Of a stretch of DNA of 64,000 nt, positions 1 through 9,670 are shown one piece after another (positions within the stretch are counted from its first letter, which is position 1; each line of letters starts with the position of its first letter). The notes beneath the pieces are model-generated. The model ran no database searches. It was not told the DNA's origin and saw only the letters and a list, made by a program, of their open reading frames with translations. Position numbers and translations under genes: made by a program. Source of the DNA: Erodium maritimum (lineage: Eukaryota > Streptophyta > Magnoliopsida > Geraniales > Geraniaceae); NCBI GenBank assembly GCA_963921825.1, contig OY997596.1:12467001-12531000 (forward strand). The letters run 5' to 3'.

Positions 1-60
1 TCGAGTAGTGGGAGATGCAAGCTGCAACATCAACACCCTCTACGATCTGGTGATTTAGAA

Positions 61-560
61 TCTTATTTTTGAGGGCATCCGTCATCGAGGGCTGTGGACT
101 TTCAACGGCTATCTGGTGCTCCTTGTTCTTCTTTTTCCATGCATGCAGTTGATTACTATACCATTCCGGTTCATGGAGATTGGAGTCCGGGCTTTTAACG
201 TCTCAGACGATGCAAGGAACGCCCCGATCAGATCCATTTTGGCCAATGCCCTAGGCACTGAGGTAACATTTACCCCTATCCTGACTCCATGTAGACTTGA
301 TGATTTTTTGTGGTTCCGGGTAAGTCTTGATGTGGACAGGCCATTACGACGGAGAATTCGCCTCCGATTCACCCGTCACCTGGTGAATGGAGGTTAGTGA
401 CAATTAGCAGGCGAGGGGTAAAACACACCCACCAAAAGCCATAAGAAGATTCGAAGAGGAGGGAGTGGGATGTTGTGGGCCTATCCCCAAAAGCCCGAGA
501 TGATGGTGCTTGGTCGTCTCGGGAAGAGCTGGGAAGCATTTGGTTTTTCATTCTGTTTTT
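61..560 (+). pseudogene. LINE ORF1 fragment (DUF4283 type)
   Basis: A reading frame from about 80 to 397 contains a GLWTFNGYL stretch followed by a PLRRRIRLR stretch. These resemble the DUF4283 core (GPWTFN-like) and the segment just before the CCHC knuckle (RPLKRGI-like) in ORF1 of many plant LINEs. The expected WVQxHxLP segment between them is only loosely kept, a stop follows at about 397, and no zinc knuckle is recognisable. It is a 5'-truncated, decayed ORF1 piece with no reverse transcriptase nearby. The family assignment rests on motif memory, so confidence is moderate. Confidence 0.5.
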
Positions 561-619
561 GTGATTCCTATTTTGTTGGATATTTGTTTTTCTAAACATT
601 TTTAGGTGTTGGTTTTTCT

Positions 620-1080
620 GTTGTTGCGATGGTTGAACGAGATTTCTCTTCGTACTTTTCTAAGATGCAAATTAGACTTTTTCTACGGGTCCAAAAGTGT
701 CGGGTCACCTACAGGGAGCCTACACAAAATCTGGAGCCCATTGCATATAGTCCTTTTGTAACCGAAATTTGACGATAATGCAATTCAACCTCGTTCCATT
801 TCAAACAAAAAAATATCTCTTTCATTCCTTTTTTTTGATGTAATCAATCTCTTTCATTCTTTTCTTTTTTCGATGTAATTGTTCTCTTTCATTCAATCTT
901 ATATCAATACCTCCTAAATCCTTTTTTTTAATATGGTTTTGCTGTTATGATAAAATTTCAAGTCATATGTTTTATAATTTAGTGTTAAAAAAACAATCTA
1001 ATTGCGTACGGAAGAGAAGAATCAAATAGAACAACGCATGAAGGGAAAGGATCAAACAAGGTGGACCTTCCCGACGTATG
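620..1080. other. No gene seen, AT-rich spacer
   Basis: T-rich sequence with several repeats of a 'tctctttcatt' type between the LINE fragment and the transposase relic. I see no open frame, RNA gene or clear element end. Confidence 0.4.
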
Positions 1081-2220
1081 ATTGACAGAGGTCGTGTGGA
1101 AGCCCACAACCGACTGATGTAGGATTATTTCAGCGAGGACCGTACCTATGGGCCCAATATGTTTAGGAGTCGATTATGTATGTCTCAATCACTCTTTCAA
1201 CGGGTGATGGAAAAGGTAGTGGAGCATCATGATTACTTCATTCAGAGGCGTGATGCTTTAGGACGCATGGGGTTGTCAACGCAATAGAAATGTACCGCCG
1301 CAATACGAATGTTAGTGTATGGGTGCTCGACCGATTCATTGGACGAATCTCTATGTATGGGGGTAAGTACCATAATAGAATGTACTAAATGTTTTTGCAA
1401 GGATATTATTGAGGTTTTTATGGAGGAATACGAGCGTAAACAAACACTTAGGACATGACCCGATTACTCGAATCGGGGTACAACCGAGTGTTCCCCGGTA
1501 TGATTGGTAGTCTTGATTGCATGCATTGGAGTGGAAGAATTGCCCAACCGTATTGCAAGGCTCCCATGGCCGAGGAGACCACCACATGGATCCAATTGTT
1601 ATGCTGGAAGTTATAGCATCCCGTGATTTATGGATTTGGCATTCATTTTTTGGGATTACTAACTCGAACAACGACATCAAAGTCCTCAATGCGGGCCACT
1701 TATTCAAGGATTCTTTTCATGGCCGGGACTTAGTCATAGAGTACGAGATCAATGGGCTTCAGTACGAACGACCTTATTATTTGGTTGACGACATTTACCC
1801 GTCATGGAGTCGGTTTCTTGAAGTCAATTCTCCATCCCCATGCTCGCAAAGAGAAATTATTTTCTAAAGTTCAAGAAGGTTGTCAAAAAGATATTGAACG
1901 GGCTTCTGGGATTCTCTAGAACAGTGGCACATAATTTCCCGGCCTGCTCGTTTTTGGAAGAAGACAACTTTGGTTGATATCATGCACACTTGTATCATTC
2001 TACACAACATGACCGATACGAAGCAAGAGATGACGACTTGTATTACGAGCCACCTCTGGAAATACCAGATTGGACACCACCTGCACGATGGCACCAAGGA
2101 GGGCCCTTGGCCTACCAACAATGTTTGGATTGTCGACTCAGTTTCACAAATGATCTGACCCACCGCCAACTCCAAGATGACCTTGTTAAGCACATATGGG
2201 GTCAGTTTGGAGCTACTTAA
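1081..2220 (+). pseudogene. PIF/Harbinger transposase relic (Plant_tran / DDE_Tnp_4)
   Basis: Reading across frames recovers the order of the plant Harbinger nuclease. FGPNMF-type text lies near 1150, then MSQSLFQRVMEKV near 1180, GLSTQ near 1272, SLDCMHW near 1515 (first D of the DDE triad), ASRDLWIWHSFFG near 1620, SNNDIKVLN near 1665 (second D), KDIERASG near 1890 and DIMHTCIILHNM near 1980. The longest intact part is 1517-1867. Several in-frame stops and frameshifts break the frame, so it cannot make transposase. The N-terminal MSDD start seen in the copies at 5326 and 15923 is not recognisable here. No terminal inverted repeats could be assigned. Confidence 0.85.
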
Positions 2221-2299
2221 TATGACTCAGACGAAGAGTGAGATGATTCCTCTATGTACCGCACTTCTATTGTCACTGGTCGGCCCTAAAAAGAACGCG

Positions 2300-4550
2300 C
2301 ATACACACGCCTGATTCCCGTCCAATTCCGCTCGTTTGTTTGTTGATGACGCCCTGTTCCGGCTCAATTGATTGTCGACGACGTCTGATCTCCAATAGTC
2401 GTTGGTTTTTTCCGGTTCATTTCACGTCTCGCGCCTGATTCCCGTCTAGTTCTGGCTCGTTTCGGTGCAACGGTGCTGGTGAGACTGTTCCGATCTAATC
2501 AGGTGTTTGTTCTCGTTTTGTTTTACGGATTCAAATAAGTGGACATTGTCCCTTTTGGAGAGCTTTTGGGACGGTGAAGTTCTTCATCTCAAAGGACAGA
2601 ATCAGATGGAGAACGCTTTGGTTCCACTATCCTTCACCTCTTTCTGCTCAGGTTTGGTGGCCTCGTACAGAGATTACTGTTCGATCTTCAAAGGACAACG
2701 TGAAGAAGTAATGAAGGGAAAAAAGGTCTCACAGCCGATCTTGAGGAGGAGGAATCGTATATCCTCGGTCAACAAAGCTGTCGGAAAGGACGCTAGCAAG
2801 GGCTCATCGGGCAAAGGAGGCGTCGAATAGAGCCTTCCGGTTACAGGGATGGGGAAGCAGACTTGTGCTCCACGTGAGGCTGCGAATACACCTTCTACTG
2901 AACCGTTAAAGTCAGTAGAGGAAAGGGAGGACTCTGGTGATGTAGGCGCGGACAGAGTACCGGCTCGACGGCAAGGGAAACAGGTTCAATTTATTGTGAG
3001 TGACTCTGAACTTTACCTGAGAAACTTGCCTTATGCTTCATCGAAGGAGTCGTTTCGGGGTATGTTTTCACCTTTTGGTGACATTGTCTCTTCGTATTTG
3101 TTGAGGCGACTAAATAAGAAAGGTTTGACCTTTGGTTTCGTTCGTTTTATGTCACCTATTGCTGCTTCCCAGCAATAGAAACTCTAAATGGGTTTAAGTG
3201 GAACGAACATATCATGTTCTTGGCGTTTTCTCGACGTTTGTTGAGTTCTCCAACGACTGAACCAGTCAATTTCAAAAAATAGAGCATCGGCTCGGTTTTG
3301 AGGATCGACCGGGATCCCTATTCCGGGGATAGTATTCGGACGTTGGGAGCGGGGCTGGAGTCTAGAGTGGTCTCATGTGAAACCAGACTTTCTCCGACGA
3401 TCGCGCCGTCGCCGTCTTAGGATGCCGGCGAGTTGCTCTATTCTGTCTCAGTCTCCCCCGTTGATGGCACTGATTCCTCGATTCAAGGGAGTTTGAAAGG
3501 GTTTCTTACTTTGGAGAGTACGATTCCTGCATAATCGATCTCGATCACGCCGAAGATCATGGATGCATTATCTTCTCCGGGTACGGCAGCGAATAGAGCT
3601 GGAGCTGTCGTGGATGGCTTTGCAAACGGGCTTGAGATTCATGATCTGGGCCTTTTGGCTTGTTAGGTTGGGCCTTCTTCTGAAAGGGCAAGCCAATTCG
3701 GGTTGGGCCTGCCTCAAGGGGAATCTGGTGTTAATGAGCCAGCTGAACATGGCCTAGATTTATCGGACCATGCTCTTTTCGAAAAAGGCTTATCCGAAAA
3801 GGCCCAGAAGTCGGCCAGCAAGGTTCCAAGTCTAGTAGATATTTTTAAACACATTGGTACTGATTTGGGCTCGATAATGGGATCAGGTGAATTCAGTGTT
3901 GTGGAGGGGCCCGTTTGGTCAGCAGGTCAACCCACACAACAGGTGTTCTCGTTTGACAGTGTGAACTCGGTGGTTAGGGCGCAAGGTAGTCCTTGGAAGA
4001 AACCCTTGGCCAAATCCCCGATCTCAGAGGGTGAACCAAAGAAACGTGGACGCCCAAAGAAAGGTCAGCCGAAGAAAATTGTTCCTCCAGTCGTTTTTTA
4101 TCAAACAAGAGCAAGGTCCAGTACTGATAAAGGAGGAAATTCCGGAAGCTTTACGATCGATATCGCAAAAAAATAGTTCGGGTGAGTGGAATTACAGCTC
4201 GAAAGTTGTCAAAAAGGCATTTAGCCTCGGCTCTCGGGTGCTCGATCAGATCAATCCGCATTTAATGCTGAAGGACGTCGAGGGTAGAAAGGCGAGGACA
4301 ACCCTGAACTGACAGGAAAAGCTCTAAGTCCTGTTCCAGTTTTGAACCAGTTTTTTTGCTTGGACCCGTGTATGAAATAGGCTAGGAGGCGTTGCATGCT
4401 CTCTCGCTTGGTTTCTAGTTTTCTTTTTTTCTTTGTTTGTGGCTCTTTTGAGCTTATTTCGGTTTTAGGAAGATCCCTTTCTAAGGTGACTTCTTTCCTT
4501 GTTTTCCTGCCTCTAGAAAGCAATGGATTAATAAATTTTCGTTTATCAAA
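2300..4550 (+). mobile_element. Non-autonomous LINE carrying only an RRM-type ORF1
   Basis: A LINE-like unit has a G+C-rich leader at about 2300-2500, ORF1 sequence to about 4176, a 3' UTR and an A-rich tail at about 4549 (tttatcaaaaaataataa). No endonuclease or reverse transcriptase sequence is present, so it could only move with help from another LINE. The left boundary is approximate and I found no convincing target-site duplication. The RRM-bearing ORF1 relates it in type to the larger LINE at 31137-37785. Confidence 0.6.
2849..4176 (+). pseudogene. LINE ORF1 with RRM domain and AT-hook-like tail
   Basis: The frame at 2849-3178 encodes an RNA-recognition motif. ELYLRNLPYASS is the RNP2 strand, and LTFGFVRFMS is the RNP1 strand about 45 residues later. 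After stops and a frame change, 3703-4176 gives a low-complexity region ending in a basic GEPKKRGRPKKGQPKK segment, whose GRPKK core resembles an AT-hook. RRM-type ORF1 proteins are the RNA-binding partners of plant LINE RNPs. The C-terminal AT-hook-like patch would add DNA affinity; that is inference. At least three stops separate the pieces, so the gene is dead. A short frame at 2507-2830 upstream is probably leader sequence. Confidence 0.6.
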
Positions 4551-4725
4551 AAATAATAATTTAAGTTTAATTATCCATTTTAGTTAATTGTTTTTTTAGT
4601 TAATTAGTTTTGCATTTTAGTTAATAAAAATATGTATTACTTAATTTTATCAATTTTATTTAGTATTTAATATTTTAAATCCAAATTTAATAAATTGAAC
4701 AAAAGAATATTTAATTATTCAGGCA

Positions 4726-4884
4726 GCATCCACTCAACATCTCTACAAATCATGATTCCTATACATGATCGTCACACCATGGAACACAACTTAGTTTAAG
4801 AGGCGCGCATCACAACTCATCCCAGTCACCACATGATTCTCAAGATGTGATCCCCATATGTGATCCTTTCCACTATACATGTTC
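4726..4884 (-). mobile_element. Tourist-like MITE, copy A (reverse)
   Basis: Reverse-complemented, this stretch begins GAACATGTATAGTGG, continues GGATCACATATGGGGATCA, and ends near GAGATGTTGAGTGG. It matches the element starting at 5662 along most of its length but lies in the opposite orientation. The two copies are separated by the Harbinger element at 4888-5658. Confidence 0.65.
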
Positions 4885-5195
4885 TTAGAGCATGTACAAC
4901 GTGGGGGCAGGGTGCAGGATCCTTGTACTGACTGGGATGAATTGTGATCTATCCCCCTAAATCTGAGAGTGTTCCACATCAAGGCAGACATGTATGAGGA
5001 TCATGGTCTGCAGAAGTGCTGACTAGATAATTAATTATGTTTTTGCTGAATTTGTTATATTCATACTTAATTACTTAAATACTAAACAAAATTGAAATAA
5101 AAAACATAAAATTTATTAGTAAATAAATTAATTAACTAAATTGCGAAACTAATTCATAAAATTGAAATTTCATTAATTATCAAATGAACAAACTA

Positions 5196-5326
5196 CAATG
5201 CATTGCTCTTTGTATCGCTCTCTCGTGCCTCCACCGGACTCCTTCCTCCCAAGAACGAATTTCGGCCACGGCCTCGAGACGTTCGGCTTCGTCAATCTCC
5301 ATCGTTTGAGCTTCGTCGTCGGACAT
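5196..5326 (-). pseudogene. N-terminal stub of Harbinger transposase
   Basis: From an ATG at 5326 the minus strand reads MSDDEAQTMEI, then an acidic and arginine-rich stretch. It parallels the MSDDESQ start of the relic at 15923. The frame ends soon after about 44 codons where the internal deletion begins. This is only the leader of the transposase; no DDE residues are present. Confidence 0.7.
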
Positions 5327-5414
5327 TTTTACTCGAAAAAATATGAAAATTGGAGAGAAAATGTAGAGAGAATTTTGAGAGAGGTGTTGTGAAATGGATG
5401 AATGGGGTGAGGGG

Positions 5415-5422
5415 TATTTATA
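5415..5422 (-). promoter_or_regulatory. TATA box of transposase stub
   Basis: The minus strand has TATAAATA about 90 bases upstream of the ATG at 5326. The related relic at 15923 has the same octamer at nearly the same distance (16011-16018), so this looks like a conserved core promoter. Confidence 0.6.
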
Positions 5423-5661
5423 GGTGGGGATTTTTTTTTTGAATTAAATTTGTATTTATTTTTATTTTAAAAAATACCTGTTATTGACCGTTGTTAAACC
5501 CCCTCACCTACGATTCCCATTTCGGGATTGCGGGCCGCACCGGCCTCACGCTCCACGGGATCAAGCTCCGGGGTCCGCGGTTCTAGCACGCCACAACTTG
5601 CGAACCCCGGACCTTGATCCCCCGGGTGCGGCTTCCTGCCCCCACATCGTACATGCTCTTA

Positions 5662-6165
5662 GAGCATGTACAGTGGGTCGGATCACATATGGGGATCATA
5701 ATGTGAAGATCATGTTGTGACTGAGATGAATTGTGATGTGATCCCTTAAAGGGGAAACCCTGTATCCTAACCTCATTTGAGCTTTGGTTTTCAATTCCAA
5801 ACCCAGGTTTACCTTTAGTGACATTTCCCAACTGTCACCTTTCAATTTTTTGCAGAAAGTATCGTTTACCGTTTATTTTGACAATTCTGTTAGTTTTTTG
5901 CCACGTGTCACTTCACCGTGCCGACACGTGGCCGACACGTAGGCAAACAACTGACGGAATCGTCAGTTTTGACGATTTTTGATACTTTCTGCAAAAAAAT
6001 TGAAAGGAGACAGTTGAGAAATGTCACCAAAGGTAAACCTAGGTTAGGAATTGAAAAACAAAACTCAAAGGAGGTTAGGATACAGGGTTACCCCTCCCTT
6101 AAATTGAACTGTGAACCACCGTGTGAGAATGATGTATGAGAATCATAATTTGTAGGGATGTTGGG
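5662..6165 (+). mobile_element. Tourist-like MITE, copy B, split by a Mutator MITE
   Basis: Begins GAGCATGTACAGTGGG directly after the TTA at 5659-5661, runs to TCCCTTAAA at 5750, and resumes at 6104 to end near AGGGATGTTGGG. Joined across the insertion it aligns with copy A at 4726-4884 reversed. The insertion is the 344-bp element at 5751-6094. Confidence 0.7.
5751..6094. mobile_element. Foldback Mutator-type MITE, 9-bp TSD
   Basis: The ends are GGGGAAACCCTGTATCCTAA and, reversed, GGGGTAACCCTGTATCCTAA. The arms stay complementary for more than 100 bp, so the unit would fold into a hairpin. TCCCTTAAA flanks it at 5742-5750 and 6095-6103, a perfect 9-bp duplication as made by Mutator-like transposases. 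It carries no coding capacity. Confidence 0.9.
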
Positions 6166-6320
6166 TTTTTGTTCGTTTTCTCGATTCAAAGTGTAAATAA
6201 ATGTTTTTTTATGATCAAAGACATTAAATAAATTATTTAGAACAATACTAACCTAATGACTATAAATTTATAAATTTTGGACACCGTTTACACAAAATCA
6301 AAATTTTAAAGGTCACGTGG

Positions 6321-6480
6321 CGCGTTTTGGTTGGCTAGCCGCGACTCATGGCTAGCGAATCAACGAACCACAATTGTGAGTCGCGAGTCGTGAGTCACAC
6401 GCTTTTTGCTTCCATAACAGTGCGAGTCGTGACTCACGATTTGCGAGTCGTGAATCATGATGCGTTGGGCTGCATTTTCT
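6321..6480. repeat. Cluster of GAGTCGTGA motifs
   Basis: The words gcgagtcgtga, gtgactcacga and variants recur in both orientations, giving many short palindromes. A looser set of similar words lies at about 16150-16300 beside the other Harbinger relic. No gene is visible. Confidence 0.5.
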
Positions 6481-6659
6481 CTTAGCATAACTATCATATT
6501 ATCTTTTTTACCGATTCACTAATTTAATCTTTCCAGCTTCATTTGAACTTCGATTGGCTTCAAATTTTCACCAATATTTTTGTTTTTTCAAGGGCTTTCT
6601 CTAAAGATGAGTGAATAATATATTTTAAAGCACGAAAAATAATTATTTCGAGGTTGATT

Positions 6660-7130
6660 TAAAAAAAATATATCTAGGTAATTTTTATCAACACTTTACC
6701 CTAATTTTACCAACACTTTACACTGATTTTATCAACACTGAACACTTGTTTTTATCACCTCATTTTCAAAAACTGAACATGATTTTTATTACCTCATCAC
6801 ATGTTTTTTTTATGAACACTGAACTTTAGTTCATCAACACTAAACACTAGGTTTATCACTAAATTACATGCGTTTTATCACCTCATCACATGTTTTTGTA
6901 TCAACACTGAACTCTAGTTTATGACCCTTATTATCAAAATTGAACATGATTTTTATCACTTCATCACTTTTCTTATCACTTCAGCACATGTTTTTTTTTA
7001 TCAACGTTTAACATTAATTTGATCACCCCGATATAGAACATTTATTAGTGAAGATTTATCAACACTCAACATTTTTTTTATCACCAAATATTAATTTTTA
7101 TTTTCATGTTTCAAAATATATTCAATACGC
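6660..7130. repeat. Degenerate AT-rich tandem repeat
   Basis: Two words alternate irregularly: 'tttatcaacactgaacac' and 'tttttatcacctcatcacatg', each with substitutions and T-run length changes. Nothing suggests coding. Confidence 0.7.
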
Positions 7131-7193
7131 TACTTGATAGATATCTGTTGGGAAAACAAAAATATTGGCGCAAGTTTGAAGCTAATCGGAGTT

Positions 7194-7797
7194 CCATGTG
7201 CACAAAATGTGACTCCATTTTTCTAACTTAATACCAATATTATTCTTCTCCCCTTCCTTGCAAACCTATGCACCGTGAAATAATAAATTTTGGTGTTTTT
7301 TTTTTCTCGACCAAATCCTCACTCCACTTCTTCGTTTGTTTCCTAAACCGATTCACATATGACCATGAGAGAGAGAGAGAGAGAGATAAAGATTGCACGA
7401 GTATAATTGGGCTGAAAAGTAAACTATGTTATTACTATGGCGTGCTTACAAATTCCCATCCATGACTTTTGATTTTTTTTTCAAAAAAACTAACAATTCC
7501 CGTTTATTTTGACGGAACAATTACATTGGCACGTCGATTCTCCTCCTCCTTCTCATACATGGCGTCTACTCCTTCTACCTCCCCGTCGTCACTCCTGAGG
7601 ACTTCCAAAAGGTCTACTCTCTATATGCATATGACCCGTACGTAGTTCATAGATAGACCCATACACACGTACGCATACATGTCCATCCCTTTAGAGATCA
7701 AGCTTGATGTGTCCATAAAACTATCCAAATCATTCTTGTAAGAACGCCATAATAATAACATAATTTACTTTTCTGTCCAATTATACTCGTGCAATGT

Positions 7798-7838
<41 letters not shown>

Positions 7839-8098
7839 GGTCATATGTGAATCGGTCTAGCAAACAAATGAGGAGAGTGGAACGAGGATTTGGCCAAGAA
7901 AAAAAGACACCAAATTTTATTATTTCATAGTGCATATGTTCGAAAGGAAGGAGAGAAGGGTAATATTGGTATTAATTTAGAAAAATGGAGTCACATGTTG
8001 TGCACATGAGGTTGTGCACATGAGGCTTAATATAACTGTATTGTCAAAATAGATAGTAATTGTTGGTTTTAAAAAAACAAAAGTCATGGATGGGAATT
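7194..8098. repeat. Interlocked long inverted repeats with captured exon
   Basis: Arm one (7194-7453) and arm two (7733-8009) are inverted copies judged by eye at about 85-90% identity. They share catgtgcaca, ctccatttttctaa, gattcacatatgaccatg and a (GA)n/(CT)n tract of different length in each arm. A second inverted pair, 7453-7512 and 8040-8098 (cccatccatgacttttg), overlaps the first, so one element carries a copy of a neighbouring sequence. The spacer holds a coding-like fragment at 7534-7627. Confidence 0.8.
7534..7627 (+). pseudogene. Possible captured first exon of a TM9SF (EMP70) gene
   Basis: One frame reads a short leucine-rich signal-like stretch followed by GVYSFYLPVVTPEDFQK. Plant transmembrane-9 superfamily proteins begin with a signal peptide followed by a conserved SFYLPGVxPxDF segment, and the match is close. 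The similarity ends right after the AAG, followed by GT, as if at an exon border. No initiating ATG is in this frame and no further exon is found. I read it as a gene fragment picked up by the surrounding foldback element. The identification rests on about 17 residues. Confidence 0.5.
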
Positions 8099-8162
8099 GA
8101 AACAAAATGTCAGAGGGGGTTTAGGATATGATTGTGACGAATAGTTGACTAGAGGGCAATAT

Positions 8163-8460
8163 TGACATTTCACTACTGCTGATCTTGACTTGGCTGACAG
8201 ATCAGATCCGTCACCTAAGTTAGCATATCCGTCGGCTAGGAACTTGGCTGACGGATGTACCAGTCGGCCAAGATTCGTCGGCCAAGTCCCGTCGGCCAAG
8301 ATTTTGGCCAACGGATAAAAATATATGTCACGCAAGTTGTGACTTGGCTGACGGATTGAATCTGTCACGCAAGTTGTGACTTGGCTGACGGATCGCATCT
8401 GTCACGCAAGTTGTGACTTGGCTGACGAATACAATCTGATGGATCCGTCAGAATAAACAG
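8163..8460. repeat. Tandem array, 37-bp units and decayed relatives
   Basis: Three units start at 8326, 8363 and 8400 exactly 37 bp apart (tgtcacgcaagttgtgactt plus ggctgacgga and six to eight variable bases). To the left, 8163-8325 contains looser relatives with cttggctgacgg and gtcggccaag in both orientations. The array is flanked by direct copies (8055-8175 and 8457-8575) of a ttaggatatgattttgac-type segment, which look like old element ends. Confidence 0.8.
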
Positions 8461-8689
8461 TAATTGTTAGTTTTTTAAAAAAATCAAATTCTAGGATGAG
8501 ATTTGAAACAAAAAGTCAGGAAGGGTTAGGATATGATTTTGACTTATATTTGGGGGTTAGGATTGACATTTATCCCTAATATTTATTATATATTTTTGTC
8601 TACTTTTAAACTCAATATAATTTGTGCAACTTCGTGTAGCATTTAACCATGAATCTCAATCCTTTTAAATAACCAAAATAAAGATCACA

Positions 8690-9640
8690 TATTTTTTTAT
8701 CAGCAAAACAGTTTTATAAATCTCTCCCCTTTCAGAGTTTGTAAAAAGTGGACATAAATGATTCTAGCTATAGAAAACCAAAAGAACAAACAAGACTATT
8801 GGCATTCAAAACTCAGCCTCAAACCAGAAAGAAGACTGAGACATACCTCGTCCAAATAAGAGTACAACCAAATACAAATACAAGCCCGAACGCTAACAAG
8901 TAAGCTCAGCCTCAAAATAGAAACAGGGCTGAATCAAACTAAGGCCTTATAACCAAACACAAGCCCGAGTGCTGCAGTGTGTTTTAGACTCACGGTCTTC
9001 CTCTGATACCCATAGTCAGAGGAAGACCGTGGGCCTAAAAAACCATTCACCTGCCTTCCATATACTAGAGCTCCTAGAGGATGTCGGAGCTCCGACGAAC
9101 AGACCAAAATAGAATCGAGACATCACAACCTTGAGGGAAAAAAGTCGGAGAACCCCTAAAACCACCCACGCTCCACCAAGAGACCCACAAGCAAGTTCAG
9201 CCAAGGAAGCCACCGAGCACAGTACTTTCCAGAGAAGCGAGCTTGCAACCCAAGACTAAACCTTATTGAACAAGCTTCCCAGAAAAAACACTAGACGTGA
9301 ACATTATGGAACTGTCATAGAAACGTAGAGGAAAAGAGTCGAAAAGCTAGAACCAAGGTGAGAAGGTAGGGGAGTCAGAAGGGGGAGCGAGGGTGAGAAG
9401 ATCCATCCTCGTCGGGCGGAAGAGACGCCCGACCAGAGAGCAAGGCGAAGCTCCGGTGACAAAGGAGTAGACCTACTGGAGAAACAGAGGAAGAAGCTTG
9501 GAGAAGGGACGAAGAGGAGAGGGGAAAAGGGAAGGGGGTGGAGGTGCCGCCACCGATGACGAGCTTGACCGGATGTCGAAGCCGTCGCCAATAAAATTGA
9601 CGGCCACAAAAGAAAGGATCTACAATTTGGGTTTAGGGGA
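8690..9640 (-). mobile_element. Probable LINE-derived fragment with 3' A-tail
   Basis: Read on the minus strand, the stretch begins with a C/T-rich, G+C-richer leader and ends with tttataaaactgttttgctg followed by an A run at 8690-8700. That layout matches the other short LINE-derived units in this window. There is no recognisable ORF1 or RT. Long open frames at 9304-9678 and 9016-9213 are low complexity and not convincing as proteins. Boundaries are approximate and no TSD was found. Confidence 0.35.
8991..9031. repeat. Perfect 16-bp hairpin
   Basis: CACGGTCTTCCTCTGA (8991-9006) and TCAGAGGAAGACCGTG (9016-9031) are exact inverted copies around a 9-base loop. There is no T-run or gene end next to it. 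Confidence 0.85.
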
Positions 9641-9670
9641 AGACCTAAATTATTATTACAACAATGTTTA

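Larger units (their letters stand above)
4888..5658 (-). mobile_element. PIF/Harbinger deletion derivative with TTA TSD
   Basis: Left end GAGCATGTACAACGTGGGGG and right end, reverse-complemented, GAGCATGTACGATGTGGGGG form terminal inverted repeats of at least 23 bp with a few mismatches. TTA flanks both ends (4885-4887 and 5659-5661), the PIF/Harbinger signature. The 771-bp element keeps the promoter and first codons of a transposase gene on the minus strand (5196-5326) but no catalytic region. It is an internally deleted, non-autonomous derivative. Part of its left interior (4920-5035) again resembles the MITE at 5662. Confidence 0.85.

Noticed and set aside
116-397. Open frame of 93 codons near the left edge
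   Set aside because: Best explained as part of a decayed LINE ORF1, not as an independent gene.
6330-6460. Possible CRISPR-like array because of repeated GAGTCGTGA words
   Set aside because: Repeats are too short, occur in both orientations and have no regular spacers; the DNA is a plant nuclear sequence.
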